The translations under genes and the position numbers were made by a program. The notes beneath the pieces are model-generated. The model was not told the origin of the DNA and ran no database searches. It saw only the letters and a list, made by a program, of their open reading frames with translations. This document shows, piece after piece, positions 31,713 to 41,399 of a DNA stretch of 64,000 nucleotides (position 1 is the stretch's first letter; every line of letters begins with the position of its first letter). The DNA comes from Plantactinospora endophytica (GTDB taxonomy: Bacteria; Actinomycetota; Actinomycetes; Mycobacteriales; Micromonosporaceae), in assembly GCF_016862915.1 (NCBI RefSeq), contig NZ_BONW01000001.1, forward strand, positions 124,001 to 188,000. Direction: 5' to 3'.

Positions 31713-34700
31713 TCAGGTGGACGGCAGGTACGCGAGCTGCACGAGCCGGACGCCTTCCTTGCGGGTGATCAGCCGGCCCCGGCCGGGCGGCATCGGGCCG
31801 GGGCGTACCGAGCCGATCAACGCGCCCTCGTCCTTGCTGCCCGACATCACCAGACCGGGCGAGGAGAGCTCCCGCAGGCGCTGGATGATCGGCTCGTAGA
31901 GCGACCGGGAGGCGCCACCCGAGCGCCGGGTCAGCACCAGGTGCAGACCGACGTCCCGAGCCTGCGGGAGGTATTCCACCAGCGGCAGCAGCGGGTTGTT
32001 CGGGCCGGTGGCGACCAGGTCGTAGTCGTCGACGAGTACGAACAGTTCCGGACCGGTCCACCAGGAGCGGTCCCGGAGCTGCTGCGGGGTGACGTCCGGC
32101 CCCGGCAGCCGGCGCTGCATGTAACCGGCGACCGACTCGATCAGCTCGCTGGTCGCCTGGGCCGCGGTGCCGTACCCGATCAGGTGGTCGGACTGGATCA
32201 CGCCCAGCAGGCTGCGCCGGAAGTCGACCAGGATGATCCGGGCCTGCTCCGGGGTGTACCGGCTGGTGATCGAGGTGGCCAGTGCGCGCAGGAAGGACGA
32301 CTTGCCGCACTCGGCGTCGCCGAAGAGCAGGAAGTGCGGCTCGGAGGCGAAGTCGACCGCCACCTGCTGGAGGTCCGCCTCGGAGATGCCGATCGGCAGC
32401 CGCAGGCCGGCCGCACCGGCGATGTCCATGTCGGCGTACGGCAGCACCGGCGGGAGCAGCCGGACCCGGGGTGCCGGTGCGCCGCTCCAGTTGCCGGCAA
32501 CCGCCTTGACCAGGGCCTGGGTCTGCCCGCCGCTCAGGCTGGACAGCTCCGGCAGCACGGTCAGGAAGTGCAGGCTCTCGGCCGTGATGCCCCGACCCGG
32601 CGTCTTCTCCGGCACGTTCACCGCCGCCTTGCGGGAGACGATCGAGTCGGTGGGGTCACCGAGCCGCAGCTCCAGCCGGGAGCCGAACAGGTCGCGGATC
32701 GCCGGCCGGAAGTCCATCCAGCGGGGCGCCGCCGCGACCACGTGCACGCCGTACGAGAGGCCACGGGTGGCGATGTCGGTGACCAGGGGTTCCAGGTCGT
32801 CGTACTCGCCGCGGAGGGTGGGCCAGCCGTCGATGACCAGGAACACGTCACCGAACGGGTCGGCGCCGACCCCGACCCCGCCGGCCGAGGCGCGCCGCTT
32901 CCGGTACGCCGGCATCGACTCCACGCCCAGCTCGGCGAAGCGCTGCTCACGCTCGTTGAGCAGGGTGGAGATCTCACCGACGGTACGGCGCACCGCCGCC
33001 GCCTCGGACCGCCCGGCGACCCCGCCGACGTGCGGCAGGTCGCGCAGCGCCGCCAGCGAGCCGCCACCGAAGTCGAGGCAGTAGACCTGCACCTCGGCCG
33101 GGGTGTGGGTGAGCGCCAGCCCGCAGATCATCGTGCGCAGCAGGCTGGACTTGCCGGACTGCGGACCGCCGGCCACCGCCACGTGCCCGGCGCCGCCCTC
33201 CAGGCTGAGCCAGAGCAGGTCACGCCGCTGCTCGAACGGCTTGTCGATCATCGCCACCGGCACCTGGAGCGCGCCGTGCAGCTCGGGGTTGCCGAAGGTG
33301 AGCCCGCGCGCCGGGTCGGTGACCACCGGGCCGAGGATTTCGTCCAGCGCCGGGGCCTGGGACAGCGGCGGCAGCCACACCTGGTGGGCCGGCGGGCCCT
33401 GGCCGACCAGCCGGGAGACCATCACGTCGAGCAGGCTCTGCGCCGTCGGGTCCTCCGGGACCGGCTTCGGGGCGGCCGGCACCACCGGCTTGGTGACCGG
33501 AGCGAAGTGCGTCGAGTACGACAGCAGCAGCGGCCCGGTGTAGCCCTGCGCGCCCGGCCCACCCACTGCGGTCTTCTGGTAGGGCCCGGAGACGTACGCC
33601 GCCTTGAACCGGACCAGTGGCTCGGTGCCGAACTTCAGGTAGCCGTGTCCCGGTGCCCGGGGCAGCTCGTACGCGTCCGGCACGCCGAGCACCGCCCGGG
33701 ACTCCAGCGCGGAGAAGGTACGCAGACCGATCCGGTACGACAGGTGCGTGTCCAGCCCGCGCAGCCGGCCCTCCTCCAGCCGCTGCGAGGCGAGCAGCAG
33801 GTGCACCCCGAGCGACCGGCCCAGCCGGCCGATCTGCACGAAGAGGTCGATGAAGTCGGGCTTGGCGCTGAGCAGCTCGGAGAACTCGTCACAGATGATC
33901 AGCAGCGAGGGGAGCGGGGCCAGCGCGGCACCGCCGGAGCGGGCCTTGTCGTAGTCCTTCAGGTTGGCGTAGTTGCCGGCCTTACGCAGCAACTCCTGCC
34001 GGCGGATCATCTCGCCGTTGATCGCGTCCACCATCCGGTCGACCAGCGGCAGCTCGTCGGCCAGGTTGGTGATCACGGCGGCGGTGTGCGGCAGCCGGTC
34101 CAGCGAGGCGAAGGTCGCGCCACCCTTGAAGTCGACGAGGACGAAGTTGAGCGCCTCGGACGAGTGCGTCGCCGCCAACCCGAGCACCAGGGTGCGGAGC
34201 AGCTCGGACTTACCGGAACCGGTGGCGCCGATCAGCAGGCCGTGCGGGCCCATACCGTCCTGGGCGGACTCCTTGAGGTCCAGGTCGACCACGCCGCCGT
34301 CGGCGCCGACACCGATCGGCACCCGCAGCTTGTCCCGGTTCGGCCGGGGCGCCCAGCCCTGCACCGTGCTGAAGTTCTCCGGGTCGCCGACCCCGAGCAG
34401 CTCGCCCAGGGTCATCTCCTTGACCAGCGGGGCGTCCGAGGAGCCCTTCTGGGCGGCGGCCAGCCGCAGCGGGGCGAGCCGGCGGGCGACCGCCTCGGCC
34501 TCCTCGACGCTGAGCCGGTCCGGGGTGCCGACCTCGGCGTCCCCGTCCATGGTGAAGGTGTTCAGCCGGTCGCCGACGGTCTCCAGCACCAGCGTGGCCC
34601 GGTCGAGCAACCGGGGCGGCGGGCTGTCCAGGTCGATGATGGTGACCGCGTCGATGCCGCTGTCCCCGGCCAGATAGCTGGCGCCGTTCAGGTCGCCGCC

Positions 34701-35693
34701 GTCGAGCACGATCACCACGTGCGGGCCGTCGGTCGCCGGGCCGGAGAGGCTGAACCGGGAGCGGTTGCCGACCACGTCGTCGATGAGCTTCTCCAGCTCC
34801 ACGGCGGAGCTGGCGACCAGGCGTACCGGGCCGAGGGCGTCGACGGCGGTCGGGTGGTGGGCGTGCGGCAGCCACTTGGCCCACTCCCACCGGGCCCGGC
34901 GTTCCGGCCCGGCGCAGATCGCGACCAGCAGCTCCTCCGGGGCGTGGAAGACGGAGAGCTGGGTCAGCACCGCCCGGGCCAGCGCCTGCGGGTCGCCGCC
35001 GGACGGCTCACGGGACAGGTCGCGCTGGCCGGGACCGTTGCGCACGAAGACCCGGGCGAAACCCCGGATGGAGAGCGCCACCGGCAGGTCCGGCACCACC
35101 GAGTACGCGTCGAGGAACCGGCGCAGCGCACCGGCGGTCATCGGCTCCAGGTCCTCCAGCGGCCGGGTCACCGGCGGCACCAGCGGGGTGGCCAGGGTCT
35201 GCGGGCCGACCGCGACCCGGACCACGCCGAAGTCGCCGTCGCTGGGGCGCCGCTCCCAGACCCGGTAACTGCCCACCGTGGACCAGAGCTGGGCCGGGTC
35301 GGGGTGCCGGTAGAAGAGGCCGGCCCGCTGCTTGGAGGCGGTCTCCCGGACCCGTCGCCGCAGCGTCGCCAGGTGTCGCAGGTATTCCCGGCGGGCCTGC
35401 ATCATCTCGGACTTCTTCGGCGAGCCGGAGGCGCTGCCCCAGGAGGAGGCCACCATGGCCAGCGAGGAGACGCCGAACATCGCGCCGACGACGTACGAGT
35501 ACGCGCCGCCGCCGCGACCGAACATCATCGCCATCGCGACGGAGCCGCCGAGCATCGGCAGCACCATCATGAGCTGCTGCCACTTGCCACCGGTGGCCTG
35601 CGGGATCTCGGGCGGCGCCTCGACGGCGAGTTCGCCGGTCGGAATGTCCGGCGCCGGCCGGCGCGGCGGGCGCTTGATGACGACGGTGCTCAC
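31713..35693 (-). CDS. eccC: Type VII secretion ATPase EccC
   Basis: 1326 residues from GTG 35693 (MSTVVIKRPPR), the usual EccC N-terminus. Two membrane helices lie near 40-80. Three FtsK/SpoIIIE ATPase domains follow with P-loops GATGSGKSE (about 488), GGPQSGKSS (about 838) and GDAECGKSS (about 1124), so EccCa and EccCb are fused in one chain. Walker B of the first is LLIICDEFSELL. It is the motor that binds WXG100 substrates and drives export with EccB/D/E and MycP. It is read divergently from eccD. No eccB, eccE or esx gene is between 30122 and 38147. Confidence 0.95.
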   Translation of the reverse strand: MSTVVIKRPPRRPAPDIPTGELAVEAPPEIPQATGGKWQQLMMVLPMLGGSVAMAMMFGRGGGAYSYVVGAMFGVSSLAMVASSWGSASGSPKKSEMMQARREYLRHLATLRRRVRETASKQRAGLFYRHPDPAQLWSTVGSYRVWERRPSDGDFGVVRVAVGPQTLATPLVPPVTRPLEDLEPMTAGALRRFLDAYSVVPDLPVALSIRGFARVFVRNGPGQRDLSREPSGGDPQALARAVLTQLSVFHAPEELLVAICAGPERRARWEWAKWLPHAHHPTAVDALGPVRLVASSAVELEKLIDDVVGNRSRFSLSGPATDGPHVVIVLDGGDLNGASYLAGDSGIDAVTIIDLDSPPPRLLDRATLVLETVGDRLNTFTMDGDAEVGTPDRLSVEEAEAVARRLAPLRLAAAQKGSSDAPLVKEMTLGELLGVGDPENFSTVQGWAPRPNRDKLRVPIGVGADGGVVDLDLKESAQDGMGPHGLLIGATGSGKSELLRTLVLGLAATHSSEALNFVLVDFKGGATFASLDRLPHTAAVITNLADELPLVDRMVDAINGEMIRRQELLRKAGNYANLKDYDKARSGGAALAPLPSLLIICDEFSELLSAKPDFIDLFVQIGRLGRSLGVHLLLASQRLEEGRLRGLDTHLSYRIGLRTFSALESRAVLGVPDAYELPRAPGHGYLKFGTEPLVRFKAAYVSGPYQKTAVGGPGAQGYTGPLLLSYSTHFAPVTKPVVPAAPKPVPEDPTAQSLLDVMVSRLVGQGPPAHQVWLPPLSQAPALDEILGPVVTDPARGLTFGNPELHGALQVPVAMIDKPFEQRRDLLWLSLEGGAGHVAVAGGPQSGKSSLLRTMICGLALTHTPAEVQVYCLDFGGGSLAALRDLPHVGGVAGRSEAAAVRRTVGEISTLLNEREQRFAELGVESMPAYRKRRASAGGVGVGADPFGDVFLVIDGWPTLRGEYDDLEPLVTDIATRGLSYGVHVVAAAPRWMDFRPAIRDLFGSRLELRLGDPTDSIVSRKAAVNVPEKTPGRGITAESLHFLTVLPELSSLSGGQTQALVKAVAGNWSGAPAPRVRLLPPVLPYADMDIAGAAGLRLPIGISEADLQQVAVDFASEPHFLLFGDAECGKSSFLRALATSITSRYTPEQARIILVDFRRSLLGVIQSDHLIGYGTAAQATSELIESVAGYMQRRLPGPDVTPQQLRDRSWWTGPELFVLVDDYDLVATGPNNPLLPLVEYLPQARDVGLHLVLTRRSGGASRSLYEPIIQRLRELSSPGLVMSGSKDEGALIGSVRPGPMPPGRGRLITRKEGVRLVQLAYLPST

Positions 35694-35960
35694 CGGTCGC
35701 CTCCGCCCGCTCGGCCGGCAGCACCGTGGCGCAGGCCACCGTGGTCCACATGGGACCTGCTGGCGAAAGACAGGAAACCAGGCACTGGTCGCCACCTCCC
35801 CTAAGGCCGCGCCGACGGTCGTAGTTGGCCGTCCCGGCGGGCCATCCGACGCCCCCGCGTCGCAAATGTCATCGCGCTCGGTCGGACGAGCTTGACCCAT
35901 CCTAGGTAAAGTGCGGTCGTCCGCGCAGCCATGGGTTGCCCCCTCGATGGAGGACTGTCG
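35694..35960. promoter_or_regulatory. Divergent eccC / eccD promoter region
   Basis: 267 bp between the two divergent starts. GGAGGA lies 8 nt before the eccD ATG. TAGGTA (35904) and an upstream TTGACC are seen on the plus strand, but their spacing is not standard, so the promoter is not assigned. No small esx-like ORF is present. Confidence 0.45.
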
Positions 35961-37388
35961 ATGAGTACCGGGCTCGCCCGCGTCACGATCAGCGCGCCGC
36001 AGCGACGGGTGGACGTCGCGCTGCCCGAACACCTGCCGCTGGCCGAACTTCTGCCCGAGGTTCTCCGGCATGCCGGCGAGGGGTTGGCGGACGACGGCGA
36101 GAAGCACGGCGGCTGGCTGCTGCGCCGTACCGACGGCGAACCGCTGGCCGCCGGCAAGGCCCTGCTGCCGCAGGGGGTACGCGACGGCGACGTGCTGCAC
36201 CTGGTGCCGGCCCGGGCACAGTGGCCGGAACTGGAATACGACGACGTCGTGGAGGCGATCGCCGACGGAGCCCGCCGCCGGGGTAGCGCCTGGTCCGGCC
36301 GGAACACCCGGATCGGCACGTTGAGCGCGGCGGGTGCCCTGCTCACCGTCTGCCTGCTCGCGGTGATCGCCGGTGGTACGGCGTGGCAACTGGGCGCCTT
36401 CGTGGCCCTCGGAGCGGCCGTACTGCTGTCGTTGGCCGCAGTGGTGGCCTCCCGGGCGTACGGGGACGCCACGGCCGGTGCCGCCCTCGGCGGGTACGCG
36501 ATGCCGTTCGCCTTCTTCGGCGGTGCCCTGCTGGTGGCCTCCGGCGACCCGGTGGGGGTGGTCGGTCCGGTCCGCTGGCTCGGTGCGCCCGAGGCACTGG
36601 CCGGATCGGTAGCGTTGCTGCTGATCGCGGTGCTCGGCATGGTCGGGGTCGCCGCCGGGCTGCGGGTCTACGCCGCCGGGGTCTCGGTCGGGCTGCTCGG
36701 CGCGGTGACCGCGCTGGTCGGGTTCCTGCTGTCGGCGGCCGGCTCCGCCGCGATCCTGATGGCCGCGCTGGTCTGCGCGATCGGGATGCTGCCGCTGCTG
36801 GCGATCCGGTTCGGCAAGCTGCCGATGCCGCCGATCACGCTGCCGACCGGTGCCGAGGCGGCCGAGGGCTTCACGGCGGCCAGCCCGGTGGCGAGCGGGG
36901 TACGCGAGCGGCCGGACCGGGGGCGGGTCTTCGCGGCGGTCGCCCGGACCGAGGAGATGCTCACCGGGATGCTGGTCGGGCACGCCGTACTGGCCGTGTT
37001 GGCGGCACTGGTGCTGGTGGTCGCGGGCGGGTTCTCGGGCCGGCTGATGGTCGCGGTCTCGGCCGCCGCCCTGCTGCTCCGGTCGCGGCTGTTCGTCACG
37101 GTTCGACAACGGGTTCCGCTGATGGCCGCCGGGGTCGGCTCCGCCGTGGTGCTCGGGATCGCCCTGCTGTTCCGGGCGCAGGAGACCGGCCTGCTGCTGC
37201 TCACCGCCGGTGGGCTGGCGTTCGCCCTGGTGGTGGTCGGGGCCGGCGCGACGTACTCGAAGCGGGAGCCGGGGCCGTACCTCGGGCGGACCGCCGACAT
37301 CATCGACACCCTGATGGTGGTCGCGGTGGTGCCGGTGGCGTGCGCGGTGCTTGGCCTGTACGCCCAGGCCCGGGGCCTGCTCGGCTGA
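35961..37388 (+). CDS. eccD: Type VII secretion membrane pore protein EccD
   Basis: 475 residues from ATG 35961, chosen for GGAGGA upstream. A ubiquitin-like cytoplasmic domain (about 5-90: LARVTISAPQRRVDVALPEHLPLAELLPEVL in parts) is followed by about 11 hydrophobic helices to the end, as in EccD. It forms the channel-lining part of the ESX membrane complex with EccB, EccC and EccE. It is divergent from eccC, so the two may be controlled from one regulatory region. It ends against ppa with a shared hairpin between. Confidence 0.93.
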   Translation: MSTGLARVTISAPQRRVDVALPEHLPLAELLPEVLRHAGEGLADDGEKHGGWLLRRTDGEPLAAGKALLPQGVRDGDVLHLVPARAQWPELEYDDVVEAIADGARRRGSAWSGRNTRIGTLSAAGALLTVCLLAVIAGGTAWQLGAFVALGAAVLLSLAAVVASRAYGDATAGAALGGYAMPFAFFGGALLVASGDPVGVVGPVRWLGAPEALAGSVALLLIAVLGMVGVAAGLRVYAAGVSVGLLGAVTALVGFLLSAAGSAAILMAALVCAIGMLPLLAIRFGKLPMPPITLPTGAEAAEGFTAASPVASGVRERPDRGRVFAAVARTEEMLTGMLVGHAVLAVLAALVLVVAGGFSGRLMVAVSAAALLLRSRLFVTVRQRVPLMAAGVGSAVVLGIALLFRAQETGLLLLTAGGLAFALVVVGAGATYSKREPGPYLGRTADIIDTLMVVAVVPVACAVLGLYAQARGLLG

Positions 37389-37428
37389 CGCCCGGGCCGG
37401 CCCGGGCCGGCCGTGCTGATCATGAAAT

Positions 37429-37463
37429 CGGCCGGTGGCTCCCCTCGGGGATGCCGCCGGCCG
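37429..37463. terminator. Bidirectional hairpin between eccD and ppa
   Basis: An outer stem of 11 bp with one mismatch (cggccgg...ccggccg) encloses an inner tcccc/gggga hairpin. It lies midway in the 93-bp gap between convergent genes and can serve both. Confidence 0.65.
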
Positions 37464-37481
37464 TTCGCTGTCCGGGTGGGG

Positions 37482-37988
37482 TCAGTGCGGCGACTCGCCC
37501 CGTTCGACCGCTTCCTGGTGCCGACGGTAGGAACTCCGGATCTCGGCCTCGGCCTCGGTCCGACCGACCCAGGTGGCGCCTTCGACCGACTTGCCCGGTT
37601 CGAGGTCCTTGTACACCTCGAAGAAGTGCTGGATCTCCAGCCGGTCGAACTCGCCGAGGTGGTGGATGTCCCGGAGGTGCTCCTGACGCGGGTCCTCGTA
37701 CGGCACGCAGAGGACCTTGTCGTCGCCGCCCTTCTCGTCCGTCATCCGGAACATGCCGATCGTCCGGCACCGGATGAGGCAACCTGGAAACGTGGGTTCG
37801 GGTACCAGTACCAGGGCGTCGAGGGGGTCGCCGTCCTCACCCAGCGTGCCTTCGATGAAACCGTAGTCGGCCGGGTACTGGGTCGACGTGAAGAGTGTGC
37901 GGTCCAGCCGGATCCGGCCGGTCGCGTGGTCCACCTCGTACTTGTTGCGGTGACCCTTGGGGATCTCAACCGTGACGTCGAAATCCAT
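37482..37988 (-). CDS. ppa: Inorganic pyrophosphatase
   Basis: 168 residues from ATG 37988 ([12 protein letters not shown]), the standard start of soluble family I enzymes. [25 protein letters not shown] contains the DxDPxD metal signature, and the Lys/Glu/Arg phosphate ligands are present ([18 protein letters not shown]-type segment). It hydrolyses pyrophosphate in the cytoplasm. An upstream in-frame extension to 38105 is rejected because it adds a non-family tail. It is read divergently from the dacB-type gene, as also seen in mycobacteria (ppa and Rv3627c). Confidence 0.95.
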   Translation of the reverse strand: MDFDVTVEIPKGHRNKYEVDHATGRIRLDRTLFTSTQYPADYGFIEGTLGEDGDPLDALVLVPEPTFPGCLIRCRTIGMFRMTDEKGGDDKVLCVPYEDPRQEHLRDIHHLGEFDRLEIQHFFEVYKDLEPGKSVEGATWVGRTEAEAEIRSSYRRHQEAVERGESPH

Positions 37989-38147
37989 CTCGCACGCTCC
38001 CTCGTTTGCCGGCGCTGGCCAACGGAACCACAACGGTCGGCACCTGCGCGGGTGATCTGGGCGATTCACCTTGCTGCGCCGGCCCCCGTGCGGTGTTCGG
38101 ACCAAAGTAGTGTCGCCTAGGCAGATTTCGACGGGGAGGAGGGGCCG

Positions 38148-40268
38148 GTGGGGAGTGAAGATTCACACTCGGGCCTGACCGGAGAGAACCCGCCGGACCG
38201 TCCGGCGCAGGGCCGGGTGGTCGTGCCGGGGGCCAGCGGGCCGCAGCCGCCCGCCGGGTCGCCGCCTGCCCGTGGCCGGGCGGTCGTGCCGCTGCCCGCC
38301 AGCGTGCCGATCCCGCCGTCGAACACACCGAACCCGCCACCGAACCCGTCGGGTCGGGCCACGCCTCCGCCCGCCGCCGAGAGCTGGTCCGGGCAGCACC
38401 TCCCGATTCCGCCGAGCGCCGCCGGCCGGGCCGGGCCGGACGTGCCCACCCCGCCACCCACTGCGGCCGACTGGTCGGGACAGAACGTTCCGGCACCGCC
38501 GGCCGGGTCGGGGCGGGCGACCCCGCCGGCCGGTGCCGGCTGGTCGGGGCAGAACCCGGCCGTTCCGCCCGGCGGGCCGGGAAGTTCTCCGGTCGACGGT
38601 TCCGGCTGGTCGGACCGGCCCGCGCCGCCGGCCTGGCCGGGCCGGTCGACCGGTGACGCGCCGGGTGCGTCGGGCGCCCTCGGTGGTCCACCACCTCCGG
38701 GTACGACGGCTCCGGCCCGCCCGCCGTCGGGCAACAGCGCGCCACCGGGCGCCACGCCACCGGGCGGGACGGTTCCCGGGGGCGTACCCGCGCCGGGCGG
38801 CCGTCGCCGGGGCAGGCTGGTCGGCACGCTCGCCACCCTGCTGGTGCTCGCGCTCGCCGTCGCCGGGGTGGCCGTGCTCCGCCCCGGGCCGGTGGACGGC
38901 TGGCTGGGCGGGGACGACTCCGCCACCCCCGGCGCGGTCGACCCGAGCGAACCGGCGCCACCACCCGTACTCGCCGCCGTCGGCAGCACCGCGCCGGTGC
39001 CCACCCCGGAGGGCGTACGGGCCGCGCTGACCCCGCTGCTCACCGGCTCCACGCTCGGCGACGAGGTGAACATCTCGGTGGTCGACGCGGTCACCGGGCA
39101 GGCGCTCTACGAGAAGGGGCAGGACACCCCGACCGTACCGGCGTCGACCACGAAACTGGTGACTGCGGCGGCCGTACTGGCGGCCCGGGGGCCGGCGTAC
39201 CGGATCGGCACCCGGGCGGTGGCCGGGGCGAACCCGGGCGAGGTGGTGCTGATCGGCGCCGGTGACCCGACGCTGGCGGTGAACGCCACCGGCTGGTACC
39301 CGGGCGCCGGCCGGCTCGACCGGCTGGCCGCCCAGGTGAAGAAGGCGCTCGGCGGCACCGCCCCGACGAAGGTTGTCGTCGACGGCACGCTCTTCCCCGG
39401 CCCGGTCGTCGAGCCGGACTGGGACTCGGACATCCCCACCGGCGGGTTCGGTGCGGTGATCACGGCGCTGATGACCGACGGCGCCCGGAAGGACCCGGAG
39501 GACAAGGGCCGGGGCCAGGAGCGGTACGCCAAGCCCGACGAGGCGGCCGGTCGGGCCTTCGCCAAGCTGCTCGGGCTGCCGAACTCGGCGGTGGTCAGCG
39601 GCAAGGCACCGGCCGCCGCCGCCACCGCACCCGCTGCGGCGGCCAGTGCCAGCCCCGGCGCCCAGAGCGCCGGCCCACCGGTCGCCGGTGCGGAGCTGGG
39701 CCGGGTCGAGTCCCCGCCGATGATCCGGCTGGTCGAGTTCATGCTCCGGGAGAGCGACAACGTGGTGGCCGAGGCGCTGGCCCGGCAGGTGGCGCTGACC
39801 CGCGACAAGCCGGCCTCGTTCGTCGGCGCGGCGGAGGCGGTGGACGAGATGGTCGGCGAACTCGGCCTGCCGGTGGCGGAGAGCGCGCTGGCCGACGGCA
39901 GCGGGCTGTCCCGGGCCAACCGGGTCACCCCGAGCCTGCTGACCGACGTGCTGACGCTGTCGGCGAAGGGAAGCCGGCCGGAACTCGCGGGACTGTTCCC
40001 GGGGCTGCCCGTGGCGGCCTGGTCGGGCACGCTCAGCGACCGGTTCGACCGGTCGGGCGAGAAACCGACCAGGGCCGGGGCCGGCGTGGTACGCGCCAAG
40101 ACCGGCACGCTGAGCGGGGTGCACGCGATCTCCGGCGTGGTGACCACCGCCGACGGCCGACTGCTGGCCTTCGCCGTACTCGCCAACCGGGTGCCGGTGG
40201 GGCAGGACGAGGCGCAGCCCGAGCTGGACCGGATCGCCACCACCCTGGCCGGCTGCGGCTGCCGCTGA
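38148..40268 (+). CDS. dacB: PBP4-type D-alanyl-D-alanine carboxypeptidase (S13)
   Basis: 706 residues from GTG 38148 with GGAGGAGG upstream. Residues 1-220 are a Pro/Gly-rich, repeat-like cytoplasmic tail, then one membrane helix (about 224-244) and the periplasmic S13 domain: Ser333-x-x-Lys336 (ASTTKL), a SDN motif ([10 protein letters not shown]) and KTG at Lys651 ([11 protein letters not shown]). It trims or cleaves peptidoglycan stem peptides. The long N-terminal tail is unusual for PBP4 enzymes outside actinobacteria. The order ppa / dacB / zincin / tilS / hpt / ftsH resembles Rv3628-Rv3610c. Confidence 0.93.
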   Translation: MGSEDSHSGLTGENPPDRPAQGRVVVPGASGPQPPAGSPPARGRAVVPLPASVPIPPSNTPNPPPNPSGRATPPPAAESWSGQHLPIPPSAAGRAGPDVPTPPPTAADWSGQNVPAPPAGSGRATPPAGAGWSGQNPAVPPGGPGSSPVDGSGWSDRPAPPAWPGRSTGDAPGASGALGGPPPPGTTAPARPPSGNSAPPGATPPGGTVPGGVPAPGGRRRGRLVGTLATLLVLALAVAGVAVLRPGPVDGWLGGDDSATPGAVDPSEPAPPPVLAAVGSTAPVPTPEGVRAALTPLLTGSTLGDEVNISVVDAVTGQALYEKGQDTPTVPASTTKLVTAAAVLAARGPAYRIGTRAVAGANPGEVVLIGAGDPTLAVNATGWYPGAGRLDRLAAQVKKALGGTAPTKVVVDGTLFPGPVVEPDWDSDIPTGGFGAVITALMTDGARKDPEDKGRGQERYAKPDEAAGRAFAKLLGLPNSAVVSGKAPAAAATAPAAAASASPGAQSAGPPVAGAELGRVESPPMIRLVEFMLRESDNVVAEALARQVALTRDKPASFVGAAEAVDEMVGELGLPVAESALADGSGLSRANRVTPSLLTDVLTLSAKGSRPELAGLFPGLPVAAWSGTLSDRFDRSGEKPTRAGAGVVRAKTGTLSGVHAISGVVTTADGRLLAFAVLANRVPVGQDEAQPELDRIATTLAGCGCR

Positions 40269-40304
40269 GCACCCGAGGCAGGGGTGGTGGTGTGAACACC
40301 CGGG

Positions 40305-40310
40305 TACGGT
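40305..40310 (+). promoter_or_regulatory. TACGGT -10-like hexamer before leaderless zincin gene
   Basis: TACGGT is 6 nt before ATG 40317, with no ribosome site in the 48-bp gap after dacB. Confidence 0.45.
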
Positions 40311-40316
40311 GGTGGT

Positions 40317-41387
40317 ATGGCGCAGTTCGTGGACTGGGATCTGGCCGCCGCCACCGCCGGGGCGTTGGGAAAGTCGGGACCACGCGTCTCGTACGACGAG
40401 GCGACCGAGGTGGTGGCCGAGCTGCGTCGGTTGACCGACGAGGCCGCCGGCCACGTGCTGGCGTACACGGGGTTGCGGTCGCAGGTGGCCCATCCGCCGG
40501 TACGGGTGGTGGACCGGCGGGACTGGGCGGCGACCAACATCGCCGGGCTGCGTGAGGTGATCACTCCGCTGATCACCCGCCTCTCCGGGGACAAGCCGCC
40601 CGGGGTCATCACCGACACGATCGGGTCCCGGCTGACCGGGGTGCAGGCCGGCACGGTGCTGGCCTACCTCTCCGGCCGGGTCCTCGGCCAGTACGAGGTC
40701 TTCTCCGCCGACCCGGGTCAACTGTTGCTGGTCGCCCCGAACATCGTCGAGGTGGAGCGGAAGTTGCAGGCCGACCCGCGCGACTTCCGGCTCTGGGTCT
40801 GCCTGCACGAGGTGACCCACCGCACCCAGTTCACCGCCGTGCCGTGGATGCGCGGGCACTTCCTCGGCGAGGTGCAGGCGTTCGTGGACGCCTCCCAGGC
40901 CGGCGGGGACAACTTCCTCGACCGGATCCGACGCGGTGTCGGCACCCTCTCCGACTCGATCCGCAACCCGGAGAGCCGGGCCAGCGTCCTGGACATCGTG
41001 CAGACGCCCGGCCAGCGGGCCGTACTCGACCGGCTGACGTCGCTGATGACCCTGTTGGAGGGGCACGCGGAGTTCGTGATGGACGGCGTCGGGCCGGAGG
41101 TTATCCCGAGCGTCGAGTCGATCCGGGCCAAGTTCAACCGGCGCCGCGAGTCCGGCAACCCGCTGGAGAAGGCGATCCGCAAGCTGCTCGGCGTCGACGT
41201 GAAGATGCGCCAGTACGCGGAGGGCCGCAAGTTCGTGCACGGCGTGGTGGACCGGGTCGGCATGGAGGGCTTCAACAAGATCTTCAGTTCTCCGCTGACC
41301 CTGCCCCGGCTGGAGGAGCTCGCCGACCCGGACGCCTGGGTGGCCCGGGTGCACGGCCCGGTCGGCCCGGTCGCCGCCACCGGCTGA
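40317..41387 (+). CDS. Zinc metallopeptidase-like protein of the F420-associated family
   Basis: 356 residues from ATG 40317. HEVTH at 164-168 is a zincin motif within LWVCLHEVTHRTQF, and LLEGHAEFVMDGVG supplies a downstream Glu. The protein matches the conserved actinobacterial zinc-dependent metalloprotease family (TIGR03624/TIGR03883 type) named for association with coenzyme F420 organisms. The substrate is unknown. It lies between dacB and tilS as Rv3626c does in mycobacteria, so position alone supports the family call. Confidence 0.88.
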   Translation: MAQFVDWDLAAATAGALGKSGPRVSYDEATEVVAELRRLTDEAAGHVLAYTGLRSQVAHPPVRVVDRRDWAATNIAGLREVITPLITRLSGDKPPGVITDTIGSRLTGVQAGTVLAYLSGRVLGQYEVFSADPGQLLLVAPNIVEVERKLQADPRDFRLWVCLHEVTHRTQFTAVPWMRGHFLGEVQAFVDASQAGGDNFLDRIRRGVGTLSDSIRNPESRASVLDIVQTPGQRAVLDRLTSLMTLLEGHAEFVMDGVGPEVIPSVESIRAKFNRRRESGNPLEKAIRKLLGVDVKMRQYAEGRKFVHGVVDRVGMEGFNKIFSSPLTLPRLEELADPDAWVARVHGPVGPVAATG

Positions 41388-41399
41388 CCGGCGTCTGTC

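Noticed and set aside
31704-35804. Long plus-strand ORF antisense to eccC
   Set aside because: A high-GC shadow frame: codon third positions belong to eccC and the translation is low-complexity His/Arg/Gln/Gly with no domain.
31713-37109. 1798-residue minus-strand frame through eccC and into eccD
   Set aside because: Beyond 35693 it is antisense to eccD and has no family resemblance; eccC starts at GTG 35693 with its usual N-terminus.
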